Source of the DNA: Caprimulgus europaeus
Taxonomy: Eukaryota > Chordata > Aves > Caprimulgiformes > Caprimulgidae
DNA: 64,000 bases
Assembly: GCA_907165065.1 (NCBI GenBank)
Contig: OU015539.1
Span: 17,886,816 to 17,950,815, forward strand
Reading direction: 5' to 3'
In this document: piece by piece, positions 1-12,312 of the stretch
How the letters are laid out: each line of letters begins with the position of its first letter
Numbering within the stretch: the first letter of the stretch is position 1
Notes under the pieces: model-generated
Seen by the model: the letters and a program-made list of their open reading frames with translations, nothing else
Databases searched by the model: none
Told to the model about the DNA's origin: nothing
Program-made: the position numbers and the translations under genes

Positions 1-3000
1 GTGAATACAAATGCTGCTGGCCAGCCAGAGAAGGCACTGAGACCCAGGATGTCTGGGGCTATAAATGTGTTGGCGGTTACAGAAAAGATCCAGCACCAGC
101 TTTCATACCTGGCTCCTTTTGTTTTTGAGCAGGCAGCGCTCATTTGCCTTTTCAGAGCCCTGCTGGGCTCTCTTGGAATTTTTGGTTTCCAGTGAAAACA
201 AATGCTCCTGGAGATCCCGGAAAAGGATTGAGGCCCAAGTTGAATGTGGCTATATATGTGTTGGACGTTGGAGAAAAGATCCAGCACCAGCTTTCATACC
301 TGGCTCCTTTTGCTTTTGAGTAGGCAGCATTCGTTTTCAGTTTCAGAGCCCTGCTGGGCTATATCTGCATTTTGGTGTTTGGTGAATACAAATGCTTCTG
401 GTCAGCCAGTGAAGGGACTGAGACCCAAGGTGACTGGGGCTATAAATGTGTTAGCAGTTACAGAACAGATCCAGCACGAGTTATCATACCTGTCTCCTTT
501 TGCTTTTGAGTAGGCAGCATTCGTTTTCAGTTTCAGAACCCTGCTGGGCTCTCTCGGCATTTTGGTGTCCAGTGAATACAAATGCTGCTGGCCAGCCAGG
601 GAAGGGACTGAGACCCATGGTGACTGGGGCTATATATGTGTTGGCAGTTGGAGAAAAGATCCAGCACCAGCTTTCATACCTGGCTCCTTTTGCTTTTGAG
701 TAGGCAGCATTCGTTTTCAGTTTCAGACCCCTGCTGGGCTCTCTCTGCATTTTGGTGTTTGGTGAATAAAAATGCTGCTGGAAAGCCGGAGAAGGCACTG
801 AGACCCAGGATGTCTGGGGCTATGAATGTGTTGGCGGTTACAGAAAAGATCCAGCACCAGTTATCATACCTGGCTCCTTTTGCTTTTGAGTAGGCAGCAT
901 TCGTTTTCAGTTTCAGAGCCCTGCTGCGTTATCTCGGCATTTTGGTGTCCGGCGAATACAAATGCTGCTGGACAACCAGGGAAGGGACTGAGACCCAAGG
1001 TGACCGGGGCTATAAATGTGTTAGCAGTTACAGAACAGATCCAGCACGAGTTATCATACCTGTCTCCTTTTGCTTTTGAGTAAGCAGCATTCGTTTTCAG
1101 TTTCAGAACCCTGCTGGGCTCTCTCGGCATTTTGGTGTCCAGTGAATGCAAATGCTGCTGGCCAGCCAGGGAAGGGACTGAGACCCAGGATGTCTAGGGC
1201 TATAAATGTGTTGGCAGTTGGAGAAAAGATCCAGCACCAGCTTTAAAGCCTAGCTCCTTTTGCCTTTCAGAACGCAGCGTTCATTTGCGTTTTCAGACCC
1301 CTGCTGGGCTCTCTCGGCATTTTGGTGTTTGGTGAATAAAAATGCTGCTGGAAAGCCAGAGAAGGCACTGAGACCCAGGATGTCTGGGGCTATGAATGTG
1401 TTGGCGGTTACAGAAAAGATCCAGCACCAGTTATCATACCTGGCTCCTTTTGCTTTTGAGTAGGCAGCATTCATTTTCAGTTTCAGAGCCCTGCTGGGCT
1501 ATCTCTGCATTTTGGTGTTTGGTGAATACAAATGCTGCTGGCCAGCCAGAGAAGGCACTGAGACCCAGGATGTCTGGGGCTATAAATGTGTTGGCGGTTA
1601 CAGAAAAGATCCAGCACCAGCTTTCATACCTGGCTCCTTTTGTTTTTGAGCAGGCAGCGCTCATTTGCCTTTTCAGAGCCCTGCTGGGCTCTCTTGGAAT
1701 TTTTGGTTTCCAGTGAAAACAAATGCTCCTGGAGATCCCGGAAAAGGATTGAGGCCCAAGTTGAATGTGGCTATATATGTGTTGGACGTTGGAGAAAAGA
1801 TCCAGCACCAGCTTTCATACCTGGCTCCTTTTGCTTTTGAGTAGGCAGCATTCGTTTTCAGTTTCAGAGCCCTGCTGGGCTATATCTGCATTTTGGTGTT
1901 TGGTGAATACAAATGCTTCTGGTCAGCCAGTGAAGGGACTGAGACCCAAGGTGACTGGGGCTATAAATGTGTTAGCAGTTACAGAACAGATCCAGCACGA
2001 GTTATCATACCTGTCTCCTTTTGCTTTTGAGTAAGCAGCATTCGTTTTCAGTTTCAGAACCCTGCTGGGCTCTCTCGGCATTTTGGTGTCCAGTGAATAC
2101 AAATGCTGCTGGCCAGCCAGGGAAGGGACTGAGACCCAAGGTGACTGGGGCTATAAATGTGTTGGCGGTTACAGAAAAGATCCAGCACCAGCTTTAAAGC
2201 CTAGCTCCTTTTGCTTTTGTGTAGGCAGCGTTCACTTGCGTTTTCAGACCCCTGCTGGGCTCTCTCGGCATTTTGGTGTTTGGTGAATAAAAATGCTGCT
2301 GGAAAGCCAGAGAAGGCACTGAGACCCAGGATGTCTGGGGCTATGAATGTGTTGGCGGTTACAGAAAAGATCCAGCACCAGTTATCATACCTGGCTCCTT
2401 TTGCTTTTGAGTAGGCAGCATTCGTTTTCAGTTTCAGAGCCCTGCTGCGTTATCTCGGCATTTTGGTGTCCGGCGAATACAAATGCTGCTGGCCAGCCAG
2501 AGAAGGCACTGAGACCCAGGATGTCTGGGGCTATAAATGTGTTGGCGGTTACAGAAAAGATCCAGCACCAGCTTTCATACCTGGCTCCTTTTGTTTTTGA
2601 GCAGGCAGCGCTCATTTGCCTTTTCAGAGCCCTGCTGGGCTCTCTTGGAATTTTTGGTTTCCAGTGAAAACAAAGGCTCCTGGAGATCCCGGAAAAGGAT
2701 TGAGGCCCAAGTTGAATGTGGCTATATATGTGTTGGACGTTGGAGAAAAGATCCAGCACCAGCTTTCATACCTGGCTCCTTTTGCTTTTGAGTAGGCAGC
2801 ATTCGTTTTCAGTTTCAGAGCCCTGCTGGGCTATATCTGCATTTTGGTGTTTGGTGAATACAAATGCTTCTGGTCAGCCAGTGAAGGGACTGAGACCCAA
2901 GGTGACCGGGGCTATAAATGTGTTAGCAGTTACAGAACAGATCCAGCACGAGTTATCATACCTGTCTCCTTTTGCTTTTGAGTAAGCAGCATTCGTTTTC

Positions 3001-6000
3001 AGTTTCAGAACCCTGCTGGGCTCTCTCGGCATTTTGGTGTCCAGTGAATACAAATGCTGCTGGCCAGCCAGGGAAGGGACTGAGACCCAAGGTGACTGGG
3101 GCTATATATGTGTTGGCAGTTGGAGAAAAGATCCAGCACCAGCTTTAAAGCCTAGCTCCTTTTGCTTTTGTGTAGGCAGCGTTCACTTGCGTTTTCAGAC
3201 CCCTGCTGGGCTCTCTCGGCATTTTGGTGTTTGGTGAATAAAAATGCTGCTGGAAAGCCGGAGAAGGCACTGAGACCCAGGATGTCTGGGGCTATGAATG
3301 TGTTGGCGGTTACAGAAAAGATCCAGCACCAGTTATCATACCTGGCTCCTTTTGCTTTTGAGTAGGCAGCATTCGTTTTCAGTTTCAGAGCCCTGCTGCG
3401 TTATCTCGGCATTTTGGTGTCCAGTGAATGCAAATGCTGCTGGCCAGCCAGGGAAGGGACTGAGACCCAGGATGTCTGGGGCTATAAATGTGTTGGCGGT
3501 TACAGAAAAGATCCAGCACCAGCTTTCATACCTGGCTCCTTTTGTTTTTGAGCAGGCAGCGTTCATTTGCGTTTTCAGACCCCTGCTGGGCTCTCTCGGC
3601 ATTTTGGTGTTTGGTGAATAAAAATGCTCCTGGAGATCCCGGAAAAGGACTGAGACCCAAGTTGAATGGGGCTATATATGTGTTGGCGGTTACAGAAAAG
3701 ATCCAGCACCAGCTTTCATACCTGGCTCCTTTTGCTTTTGAGTAGGCAGCATTCGTTTTCAGTTTCAGAGCCCTGCTGGGCTATATCTGCATTTTGGTGT
3801 CCGGCGAATACAAATGCTGCTGGACAACCAGGGAAGGGACTGAGACCCAAGGTGACCGGGGCTATAAATGTGTTAGCAGTTACAGAACAGATCCAGCACG
3901 AGTTATCATACCTGTCTCCTTTTGCTTTTGAGTAAGCAGCATTCGTTTTCAGTTTCAGAACCCTGCTGGGCTCTCTCGGCATTTTGGTGTCCAGTGAATA
4001 CAAATGCTGCTGGCCAGCCAGGGAAGGGACTGAGACCCAAGGTGACTGGGGCTATAAATGTGTTGGCAGTTGGAGAAAAGATCCAGCACCAGCTTTAAAG
4101 CCTAGCTCCTTTTGCCTTTGAGTAGGCAGCGTTCATTTGCGTTTTCAGACCCCTGCTGGGCTCTCTCGGCATTTTGGTGTTTGGTGAATAAAAATGCTGC
4201 TGGAAAGCCAGAGAAGGCACTGAGACCCAGGATGTCTGGGGCTATGAATGTGTTGGCGGTTACAGAAAAGATCCAGCACCAGTTATCATACCTGGCTCCT
4301 TTTGCTTTTGAGTAGGCAGCATTCATTTTCAGTTTCAGAGCCCTGCTGGGCTATCTCTGCATTTTGGTGTTTGGTGAATACAAATGCTGCTGGCCAGCCA
4401 GAGAAGGCACTGAGACCCAGGATGTCTGGGGCTATAAATGTGTTGGCGGTTACAGAAAAGATCCAGCACCAGCTTTCATACCTGGCTCCTTTTGTTTTTG
4501 AGCAGGCAGCGCTCATTTGCCTTTTCAGAGCCCTGCTGGGCTCTCTTGGAATTTTTGGTTTCCAGTGAAAACAAATGCTCCTGGAGATCCCGGAAAAGGA
4601 TTGAGGCCCAAGTTGAATGTGGCTATATATGTGTTGGACGTTGGAGAAAAGATCCAGCACCAGCTTTCATACCTGGCTCCTTTTGCTTTTGAGTAGGCAG
4701 CATTCGTTTTCAGTTTCAGAGCCCTGCTGGGCTATATCTGCATTTTGGTGTCCAGCGAATACAAATGCTGCTGGACAACCAGGGAAGGGACTGAGACCCA
4801 AGGTGACCGGGGCTATAAATGTGTTAGCAGTTACAGAACAGATCCAGCACGAGTTATCATACCTGTCTCCTTTTGCTTTTGAGTAAGCAGCATTCGTTTT
4901 CAGTTTCAGAACCCTGCTGGGCTCTCTCGGCATTTTGGTGTCCAGTGAATACAAATGCTGCTGGCCAGCCAGGGAAGGGACTGAGACCCAAGGTGACTGG
5001 GGCTATATATGTGTTGGCAGTTGGAGAAAAGATCCAGCACCAGCTTTAAAGCCTAGCTCCTTTTGCTTTTGTGTAGGCAGCGTTCACTTGCGTTTTCAGA
5101 CCCCTGCTGGGCTCTCTCGGCATTTTGGTGTTTGGTGAATAAAAATGCTGCTGGAAAGCCGGAGAAGGCACTGAGACCCAGGATGTCTGGGGCTATGAAT
5201 GTGTTGGCGGTTACAGAAAAGATCCAGCACCAGTTATCATACCTGGCTCCTTTTGCTTTTGAGTAGGCAGCATTCGTTTTCAGTTTCAGAGCCCTGCTGC
5301 GTTATCTCGGCATTTTGGTGTCCGGCGAATACAAATGCTGCTGGACAGCCAGGGAAGGGACTGAGACCCAGGATGTCTGGGGCTATAAATGTGTTGGCAG
5401 TTGGAGAAAAGATCCAGCACCAGCTTTCATACCTGGCTCCTTTTGCTTTTGAGTAGGCAGCGTTCACTTGCAGTTTCAGACCCCTGCTGGGCTCTCTCGG
5501 CATTTTGGTGTTTGGTGAATAAAAATGCTGCTGGAAAGCCGGAGAAGGCACTGAGACCCAGGATGTCTGGGGCTATAAATGTGTTAGCAGTTACAGAACA
5601 GATCCAGCACGAGTTATCATACCTGTCTCCTTTTGCTTTTGAGTAAGCAGCATTCGTTTTCAGTTTCAGAACCCTGCTGGGCTCTCTCGGCATTTTGGTG
5701 TCCAGTGAATACAAATGCTGCTGGCCAGCCAGGGAAGGGACTGAGACCCAAGGTGACTGGGGCTATATATGTGTTGGCAGTTGGAGAAAAGATCCAGCAC
5801 CAGCTTTAAAGCCTAGCTCCTTTTGCTTTTGTGTAGGCAGCGTTCACTTGCGTTTTCAGACCCCTGCTGGGCTCTCTCGGCATTTTGGTGTTTGGTGAAT
5901 AAAAATGCTGCTGGAAAGCCGGAGAAGGCACTGAGACCCAGGATGTCTGGGGCTATGAATGTGTTGGCGGTTACAGAAAAGATCCAGCACCAGTTATCAT

Positions 6001-8686
6001 ACCTGGCTCCTTTTGCTTTTGAGTAGGCAGCATTCGTTTTCAGTTTCAGAGCCCTGCTGCGTTATCTCGGCATTTTGGTGTCCGGCGAATACAAATGCTG
6101 CTGGCCAGCCAGAGAAGGCACTGAGACCCAGGATGTCTGGGGCTATAAATGTGTTGGCGGTTACAGAAAAGATCCAGCACCAGCTTTCATACCTGGCTCC
6201 TTTTGTTTTTGAGCAGGCAGCGCTCATTTGCCTTTTCAGAGCCCTGCTGGGCTCTCTTGGAATTTTTGGTTTCCAGTGAAAACAAAGGCTCCTGGAGATC
6301 CCGGAAAAGGATTGAGGCCCAAGTTGAATGTGGCTATATATGTGTTGGACGTTGGAGAAAAGATCCAGCACCAGCTTTCATACCTGGCTCCTTTTGCTTT
6401 TGAGTAGGCAGCATTCGTTTTCAGTTTCAGAGCCCTGCTGGGCTATATCTGCATTTTGGTGTTTGGTGAATACAAATGCTTCTGGTCAGCCAGTGAAGGG
6501 ACTGAGACCCAAGGTGACTGGGGCTATAAATGTGTTAGCAGTTACAGAACAGATCCAGCACGAGTTATCATACCTGTCTCCTTTTGCTTTTGAGTAAGCA
6601 GCATTCGTTTTCAGTTTCAGAACCCTGCTGGGCTCTCTCGGCATTTTGGTGTCCAGTGAATACAAATGCTGCTGGCCAGCCAGGGAAGGGACTGAGACCC
6701 AAGGTGACTGGGGCTATATATGTGTTGGCAGTTGGAGAAAAGATCCAGCACCAGCTTTCAAGCCTAGCTCCTTTTGCTTTTGAGTAGGCAGCATTCGTTT
6801 TCAGTTTCAGACCCCTGCTGGGCTCTCTCGGCATTTTGGTGTTTGGTGAATAAAAATGCTGCTGGAAAGCCGGAGAAGGCACTGAGACCCAGGATGTCTG
6901 GGGCTATGAATGTGTTGGCGGTTACAGAAAAGATCCAGCACCAGTTATCATACCTGGCTCCTTTTGCTTTTGAGTAGGCAGCATTCGTTTTCAGTTTCAG
7001 AGCCCTGCTGCGTTATCTCGGCATTTTGGTGTTTGGTGAATACAAATGCTGCTGGCCAGCCAGAGAAGGCACTGAGACCCAGGATGTCTGGGGCTATAAA
7101 TGTGTTGGCAGTTGGAGAAAAGATCCAGCACCAGCTTTCAAGCCTAGCTCCTTTTGCTTTTGTGTAGGCAGCGTTCACTTGCGTTTTCAGACCCCTGCTG
7201 GGCTCTCTCGGCATTTTTGTGTTTGGTGAATACAAATGCTGCTGGAAAGCCGGAGAAGGCACTGAGACCCAGGATGTCTGGGGCTATAAATGTGTTAGCA
7301 GTTACAGAAAAGATCCAGCACCAGCTTTCATACCTGTCTCCTTTTGCTTTTGAGTAGGCAGCATTCGTTTTCAGTTTCAGAACCCTGCTGGGCTCTCTCG
7401 GCATTTTGGTGTTTGGTGAATACAAATGCTGCTGGCCAGCCAGAGAAGGCACTGAGACCCAGGATGTCTGGGGCTATGAATGTGTTGGCAGTTGGAGAAA
7501 AGATCCAGCACCAGCTTTAAAGCCTAGCTCCTTTTGCTTTTGAGTAGGCAGCGTTCACTTGCAGTTTCAGACCCTGCTGGGCTCTCTCGGCATTTTGGTG
7601 TTTGGTGAATAAAAATGCTGCTGGCCAGCCAGAGAAGGCACTGAGACCCAGGATGTCTGGGGCTATGAATGTGTTGGCGGTTACAGAAAAGATCCAGCAC
7701 CAGCTTTCATACCTGGCTCCTTTTGTTTTTGAGCAGGCAGCGCTCATTTGCCTTTTCAGAGCCCTGCTGGGCTCTCTTGGAATTTTTGGTTTCCAGTGAA
7801 AACAAATGCTCCTGGAGATCCCGGAAAAGGATTGAGGCCCAAGTTGAATGTGGCTATATATGTGTTGGACGTTGGAGAAAAGATCCAGCACCAGCTTTCA
7901 TACCTGGCTCCTTTTGCTTTTGAGTAGGCAGCATTCGTTTTCAGTTTCAGAGCCCTGCTGGGCTATATCTGCATTTTGGTGTTTGGTGAATACAAATGCT
8001 TCTGGTCAGCCAGTGAAGGGACTGAGACCCAAGGTGACCGGGGCTATAAATGTGTTAGCAGTTACAGAACAGATCCAGCACGAGTTATCATACCTGTCTC
8101 CTTTTGCTTTTGAGTAAGCAGCATTCGTTTTCAGTTTCAGAACCCTGCTGGGCTCTCTCGGCATTTTGGTGTCCAGTGAATACAAATGCTGCTGGCCAGC
8201 CAGGGAAGGGACTGAGACCCAGGATGTCTAGGGCTATAAATGTGTTGGCAGTTGGAGAAAAGATCCAGCACCAGCTTTCAAGCCTAGCTCCTTTTGCCTT
8301 TGAGTAGGCAGCGTTCATTTTCAGTTTCAGAGCCCTGCTGGGCTATCTCGGCATTTTGGTGTCCGGCGAATACAAATGCTGCTGGACAACCAGGGAAAGG
8401 ACTGAGACCCAAGTTGAATGGGGCTATATATGTGTTGGCAGATGGAGAAAGATCCAGCACCAGTTTTCATATGTGGCTCCTTTTGCCTTTGAGCAGGCAG
8501 TGTTCGTTTGCAGTTTCACAGCCCTGCTATTCTCACTTGTCATTTTGGTTCCCTGTGAAAACTAATGCTCCTGGCGAGATAGGCAAAGGACTGAGGCCCA
8601 GGATGTCTGGGGCCATAAATGTGTTGGCGGTTACAGAAAAGATCCAGCGCCAGTTATCATACCTGGCTCCTTTTGTTTTTGAGTAG
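1..8686 (+). repeat. ~190-bp satellite array, forward arm
   Basis: A tandem array of about 45 monomers of 190-191 bp. The landmark AGATCCAGCACCAG or a one-base variant recurs near 85, 276, 466, 656, 846, 1,036 and so on. Monomers differ by several to about 20 percent by eye, but multi-monomer blocks recur almost unchanged, which is higher-order structure. Examples are about 1-560 against 1,522-2,080, and about 2,350-2,990 against 5,960-6,600. The first base lies inside a monomer, so the array continues beyond the left edge. Open frames of 60-130 codons appear on both strands. They are the same monomer read in different frames, mostly without ATG starts, and end at the same in-monomer stops, so no protein is proposed. 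Avian satellites of about 190 bp are known, for example in parrots; whether this is one of them needs a search. Confidence 0.95.
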
Positions 8687-10640
8687 GAGCAGGACTCTAA
8701 AATGGCAAATGAACGCTGCCTTCTGAAAGGCAAAAGGAGCTAGGCTTTAAAGCTGGTGCTGGATCTTTTCTCCAACGTCCAACACATATATAGCCCCAGT
8801 CACCTTGGGTCTCAGTCCCTTCCCTGGCTGGCCAGCAGCATTTGTATTCACCAAACACCAAAATGCCGAGGGAGCACAGCAGGGTTCTGAAACTGAAAAC
8901 GAATGCTGCCTACTCAAAAGCAAAAGGAGCCAGGTATGAAAGCTGGTGCTGGATCTTTTCTCCAACGTCCAACACATATATAGCGACATTCAACTTGGGC
9001 CTCACTCCTTTTCCGGGATCTCCAGGAGCATTTGTTTTCACTGGAAACCAAAAATGCCAAGAGAGCCCAGCAGGGCTCTGAAACTGAAAAGGAATGCTGC
9101 CTGCTCAAAAACAAAAGGAGCGAGGTTTAAAGATGGTGCTGCATCATTTCTCCAACAGCCCACACATTTATAGCCCCAGACATCTTGGGCCTCAGTCCTT
9201 TGCCTATCTCGCCAGGAGCATTAGTTTTCACTGGGAACCAAAAGGCCAAGTGAGAACAGCAGGGCTGTGAAACTGCAAACGAACACTGCCTGCTCAAAGG
9301 CAAAAGGAGCCACATATGAAAACTGGTGCTGGATCTTTTCTCCATCTGCCAACACATATAAATCCACATTCAACTTGGGCCTCAGTCCTTTGCCTGGCTC
9401 GATAGGTTCATTTGTATTCACCGGACACCAAAATGCCAAGTGAGACCAGCAGGACTCTGAAACGGCAAATGAACGCTGCCTTCTGAAAGGCAAAAGGATC
9501 TAGGCTTTAAAGCTGGTGCTGGATCTTTTCTCCAACTACCCACACATATATAGCCCCAGACATCCTGGGTCTCAGTCCCTTCCCTGGCTCGCTAGCAGCA
9601 TTTATATTCGCCGGACACCAAAATGCCGAGAGAGCCCAGCAGGGCTCTGAAACTGAAAACGAATGCTGCCTACTCCAAAGCAAGAGGAGACAGGTATGAT
9701 AATTGGTGCTGGATCTGTTCTGTAACTGCTAACACATTTATAGCCCCAGACACCTTGGGTCTCAGTCCCTTCCCTGGCTCGCTAGCAGCATTTGTATTCG
9801 CCGGACACCAAAATGCCGAGAGAGCCCAGCAGGGTTCTGAAAAGGCAAATGAGCGCTGCCTGCTCAAAGGCAAAAGGAGCCAGGTATGAAAACTGCTTCT
9901 GGATCTTTTCTCCAACTTCCAACACATTTATAGCCACATTATACTTGGGCCTCAGTACTTTGCCTCTCTTGCCAGGGGCATTTGTTTTCACTGGGAACCA
10001 AAATGCCGAGAGAGCCCAGCAGTGTTCTTAAAAGGCAAATGAGCGATTCCTGCTCAAAAGCAGAATGAGCCAGGTATGAAAACTGGTGCTGGATCTTTTT
10101 TCCACCTGTCAACACATACATAGCCACATTCAACTTGTGCCTCAGTCCTTTTCCGTACTCTCCAGTAGCATTTCTAATCACTGGGAACCAAAATGCCAAG
10201 TGAGACAAGTAGTGCTCTGAAACGGCAAACAAAGGCTTCCTTCTCAATGGCAAAAAAAGCTAGGCTTGAAAGCTGACGCTGGATCTTTTCTCCAACAGCA
10301 TACACTTTTATAGCCACATTCAACTTAGGCCTCAGTACTTTGCCTCTCTTGCCAGGAGCATTTGATTTCACTGGGAACCGAAATGCAAAGTGAGACCAGC
10401 AGGGCTGTGAAACTGCAAATGAACACTGCCGGCTCAAAGGCAAAAGGAGCCACATATGAAAACTGCTGCTGGACCATTTCTCCATCTGCCAACACATATA
10501 TTGCCACATTCAACTTGGGCCTCAATCCTTTTCCGGGATCTCCAGGAGCATTTCTATTAACTGGAAACCAAAATGCCGAGAGAGCCCAGTAGTGCTCTGA
10601 AACAGCAAACAAACGCTGCCTTCTCAAAGGCAAAAGGAGG
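8687..10640 (-). repeat. ~190-bp satellite array, inverted arm
   Basis: The same monomer continues on the opposite strand, about ten units. The reverse-complement landmark (TGGATCTTTTCTCCAAC and variants) recurs about every 190 bp from about 8,759 to 10,470. There is no unique spacer at the switch: forward sequence ends near 8,686 and reverse sequence begins at about 8,688. Units here look more diverged from one another than forward units, and no multi-unit block recurs. This is expected at an array edge that has escaped homogenisation. The array stops abruptly at about 10,640 against retroviral integrase sequence. Confidence 0.93.
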
Positions 10641-11157
10641 TCCTCAATTTGTGGCCAACATCCCACAAATCAGTAGTCTTCTGGGAATAGGCTGGCAATC
10701 ACATACTCCGTACAGGCCCCAGGCAAGCGATAAAGGTGGAAAAGATGAACCACCTACTTAAATTGCAGATTGCAAGATTGTGTGAAGAAGCTGGATTTGC
10801 TTGGCCTCAGTCACTACTCCTAGCTTTGTTATGAATCAGAACCAAATTGAGGGTTAAGGCAGGATTAAGCCCTTCTGAGATACTATATGGAAGGCCTTAT
10901 ATGGTTCAAGCAGGAGCTTCAACACATGTTGGTACTGAAGTATTAACTATGTAATAAGCTTACAGAAACAACCTGGAGAAATAGCAAAGCCAGTTTTGGG
11001 AAGTCATGCTTGTGGCCTTGATGGACCAATACATAATATAGAGCCAGGCGATTATGTATATGTCAGATTTCTTTCAGGTTCACCTTTGGAGCCAAAGTGG
11101 GAAGGACCATTCCTGGTCTTATTGACAACACACACAGCTGTTAAGATACAGGAGAAG
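10641..11157 (+). pseudogene. Class I (gammaretrovirus-like) ERV integrase remnant
   Basis: Translated pieces resemble the end of the integrase catalytic core and the C-terminal DNA-binding barrel of gammaretrovirus-type (ERV1) elements. There is a stretch reading LGIGWQSHTPYRPQAS near 10,680-10,730. Further on, from about 11,040, PGDYVYVRF leads to LEPKWEGPFLVLLTT. In the living family this enzyme joins viral cDNA to host DNA. Frames shift and stops intervene (for example near 10,759 and 10,835), so it is dead. It is cut on the left by the satellite and on the right by an unrelated LTR, so only about 0.5 kb survives. Confidence 0.75.
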
Positions 11158-11512
11158 TGTGGGGAGTGTGGGAACGTGTCTTGGCATACCCTGAGAGGGC
11201 TGTGGGAACTGAAGGGATACATGTCTGGAGATACAAAAAGCACCTGCGTCGACAAGATATGAGAAAGGAACCTTGAAATGTATCCAAAAGGTGTCCCCTG
11301 GCAAGCAAACAGGAAAGGATGCATGCGAAGTCCATCAGCCAATTAGGGGCATGTGAACTGCTCGTGCTGCAAGTGAAGAGCCAGTAACATGTTAACGGGT
11401 GTGGGTGATTTCATTAGTTTTGGGGTATAAATATTACTGTATTAGAACAAATAAATGGCTTCTTGCTTGATCATATTGATCGTGTGGCAGAGTCCATTGT
11501 TGAGCTCCCACA
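11158..11512 (+). mobile_element. Class II ERV 5' LTR (element 1)
   Basis: The segment begins TGTGGGG and ends CCCACA. It has a TATA box at 11,426-11,432, an AATAAA signal at 11,450-11,455, and is followed two bases later by a primer-binding site. These are the parts expected of a retroviral LTR of about 355 bp. The U3 half aligns by eye over about 200 bp with the LTR at 20,849, but the R/U5 half does not. The insertion interrupts the class I integrase remnant to its left, so it is younger than that element. Confidence 0.85.
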
Positions 11513-11514
11513 AT

Positions 11515-11532
11515 TAGCGCCCAAACAGGGAC
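11515..11532 (+). promoter_or_regulatory. Primer-binding site, tRNA-Lys type
   Basis: The 18 bases TAGCGCCCAAACAGGGAC match the tRNA-Lys3 primer-binding site at 16 of 18 positions; the two differences are G-to-A. It lies directly after the LTR, where reverse transcription is primed. Lysine tRNA priming is usual for betaretroviruses and lentiviruses, which agrees with the class II gag and dUTPase downstream. Confidence 0.75.
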
Positions 11533-12312
11533 CCTGTTCATCACTATGCAACGGCTTTGAAGCGGGGGAAGGACAGGCCGGAGGATAGGACTGTCTGGAA
11601 CAAGTCCAGAGCCCCTGACTCGTTGGGGAAGACCCATTGAGGTGGCCCATCGAGGCGCTGCTGCAGCAGAGATTCACCCAACAGTGAGGTGAGTGGCCGG
11701 ACGGAGGAGAGAAATAGAGACATGGGGTCTTCTCTTAGTAAGGAAGAGGAAGCCGTACTTAAACTCCTCCAACACTTTCTCTCTAAGGCATGAAATATGA
11801 TGTGATGTGCTTGAAACGTCTATTGCTATGGTGTAAGGATAGAGAATTATTATCCAGGGTGGATACTGCCTTTGAACTTGAAACTTGGGAATGAATAGGC
11901 AGTGACCTATGGGAAGAAATTAGCAATGGATCTAAAGAAGCACAAAACTTTGCTACCTTATGGAAGCTGCTTAAAAATTCCCTTCAAGAGTTAAAAGCAG
12001 AACGAGACGCTGCTGCATCAGCCTTTGTAGCATTAAGTCCTACCACTTCTAACAGTAAGCCATGCGGTACAAAGATATCTACTTCCACACTGATATTTCA
12101 CTGCCAGCACCTGCGGCAATTAATGCAAATATGTATAATCCACCTCTGCCTGCTTTGCCAGCGCCGGTAACTGACCCTTGTGTGCCTGTACAAGATTCAC
12201 CACAGCACTCTGCTTCAGCCTGTGAGAATACACCTTTTCCCTATCCACCTCTGTCACCTTCTACCCCGAACACCCCTGCGAACGACGGAGGAAACTATGC
12301 AAGCCGACTCAA
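11533..12312 (+). pseudogene. Class II ERV leader and Gag matrix remnant
   Basis: After about 190 bp of leader, an ATG at 11,722 opens with MGSSLSKEEEAVLKLL. This has the glycine-2 and serine pattern of an N-myristoylated retroviral matrix protein. The frame closes after about 23 codons. Matrix-like sequence continues in damaged frames, followed by a proline-rich stretch at about 12,100-12,290 like the matrix-capsid linker. A reverse-strand LTR-like insertion interrupts it at about 12,313. Matrix would direct Gag to the plasma membrane; this copy cannot encode it. Confidence 0.65.

Noticed and set aside
1-8686. CRISPR array
   Set aside because: The repeats are long, contiguous and without unique spacers, and the DNA is vertebrate.
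1-10640. Dozens of 60-130 codon open frames on both strands
   Set aside because: They are the same 190-bp monomer in different frames, mostly without ATG, and end at shared in-monomer stops.
1-10640. CENP-B box in the satellite
   Set aside because: The closest match, ATTCGTTTTCAGTTTCAGA, has TTCG but lacks the required A and CGGG positions.
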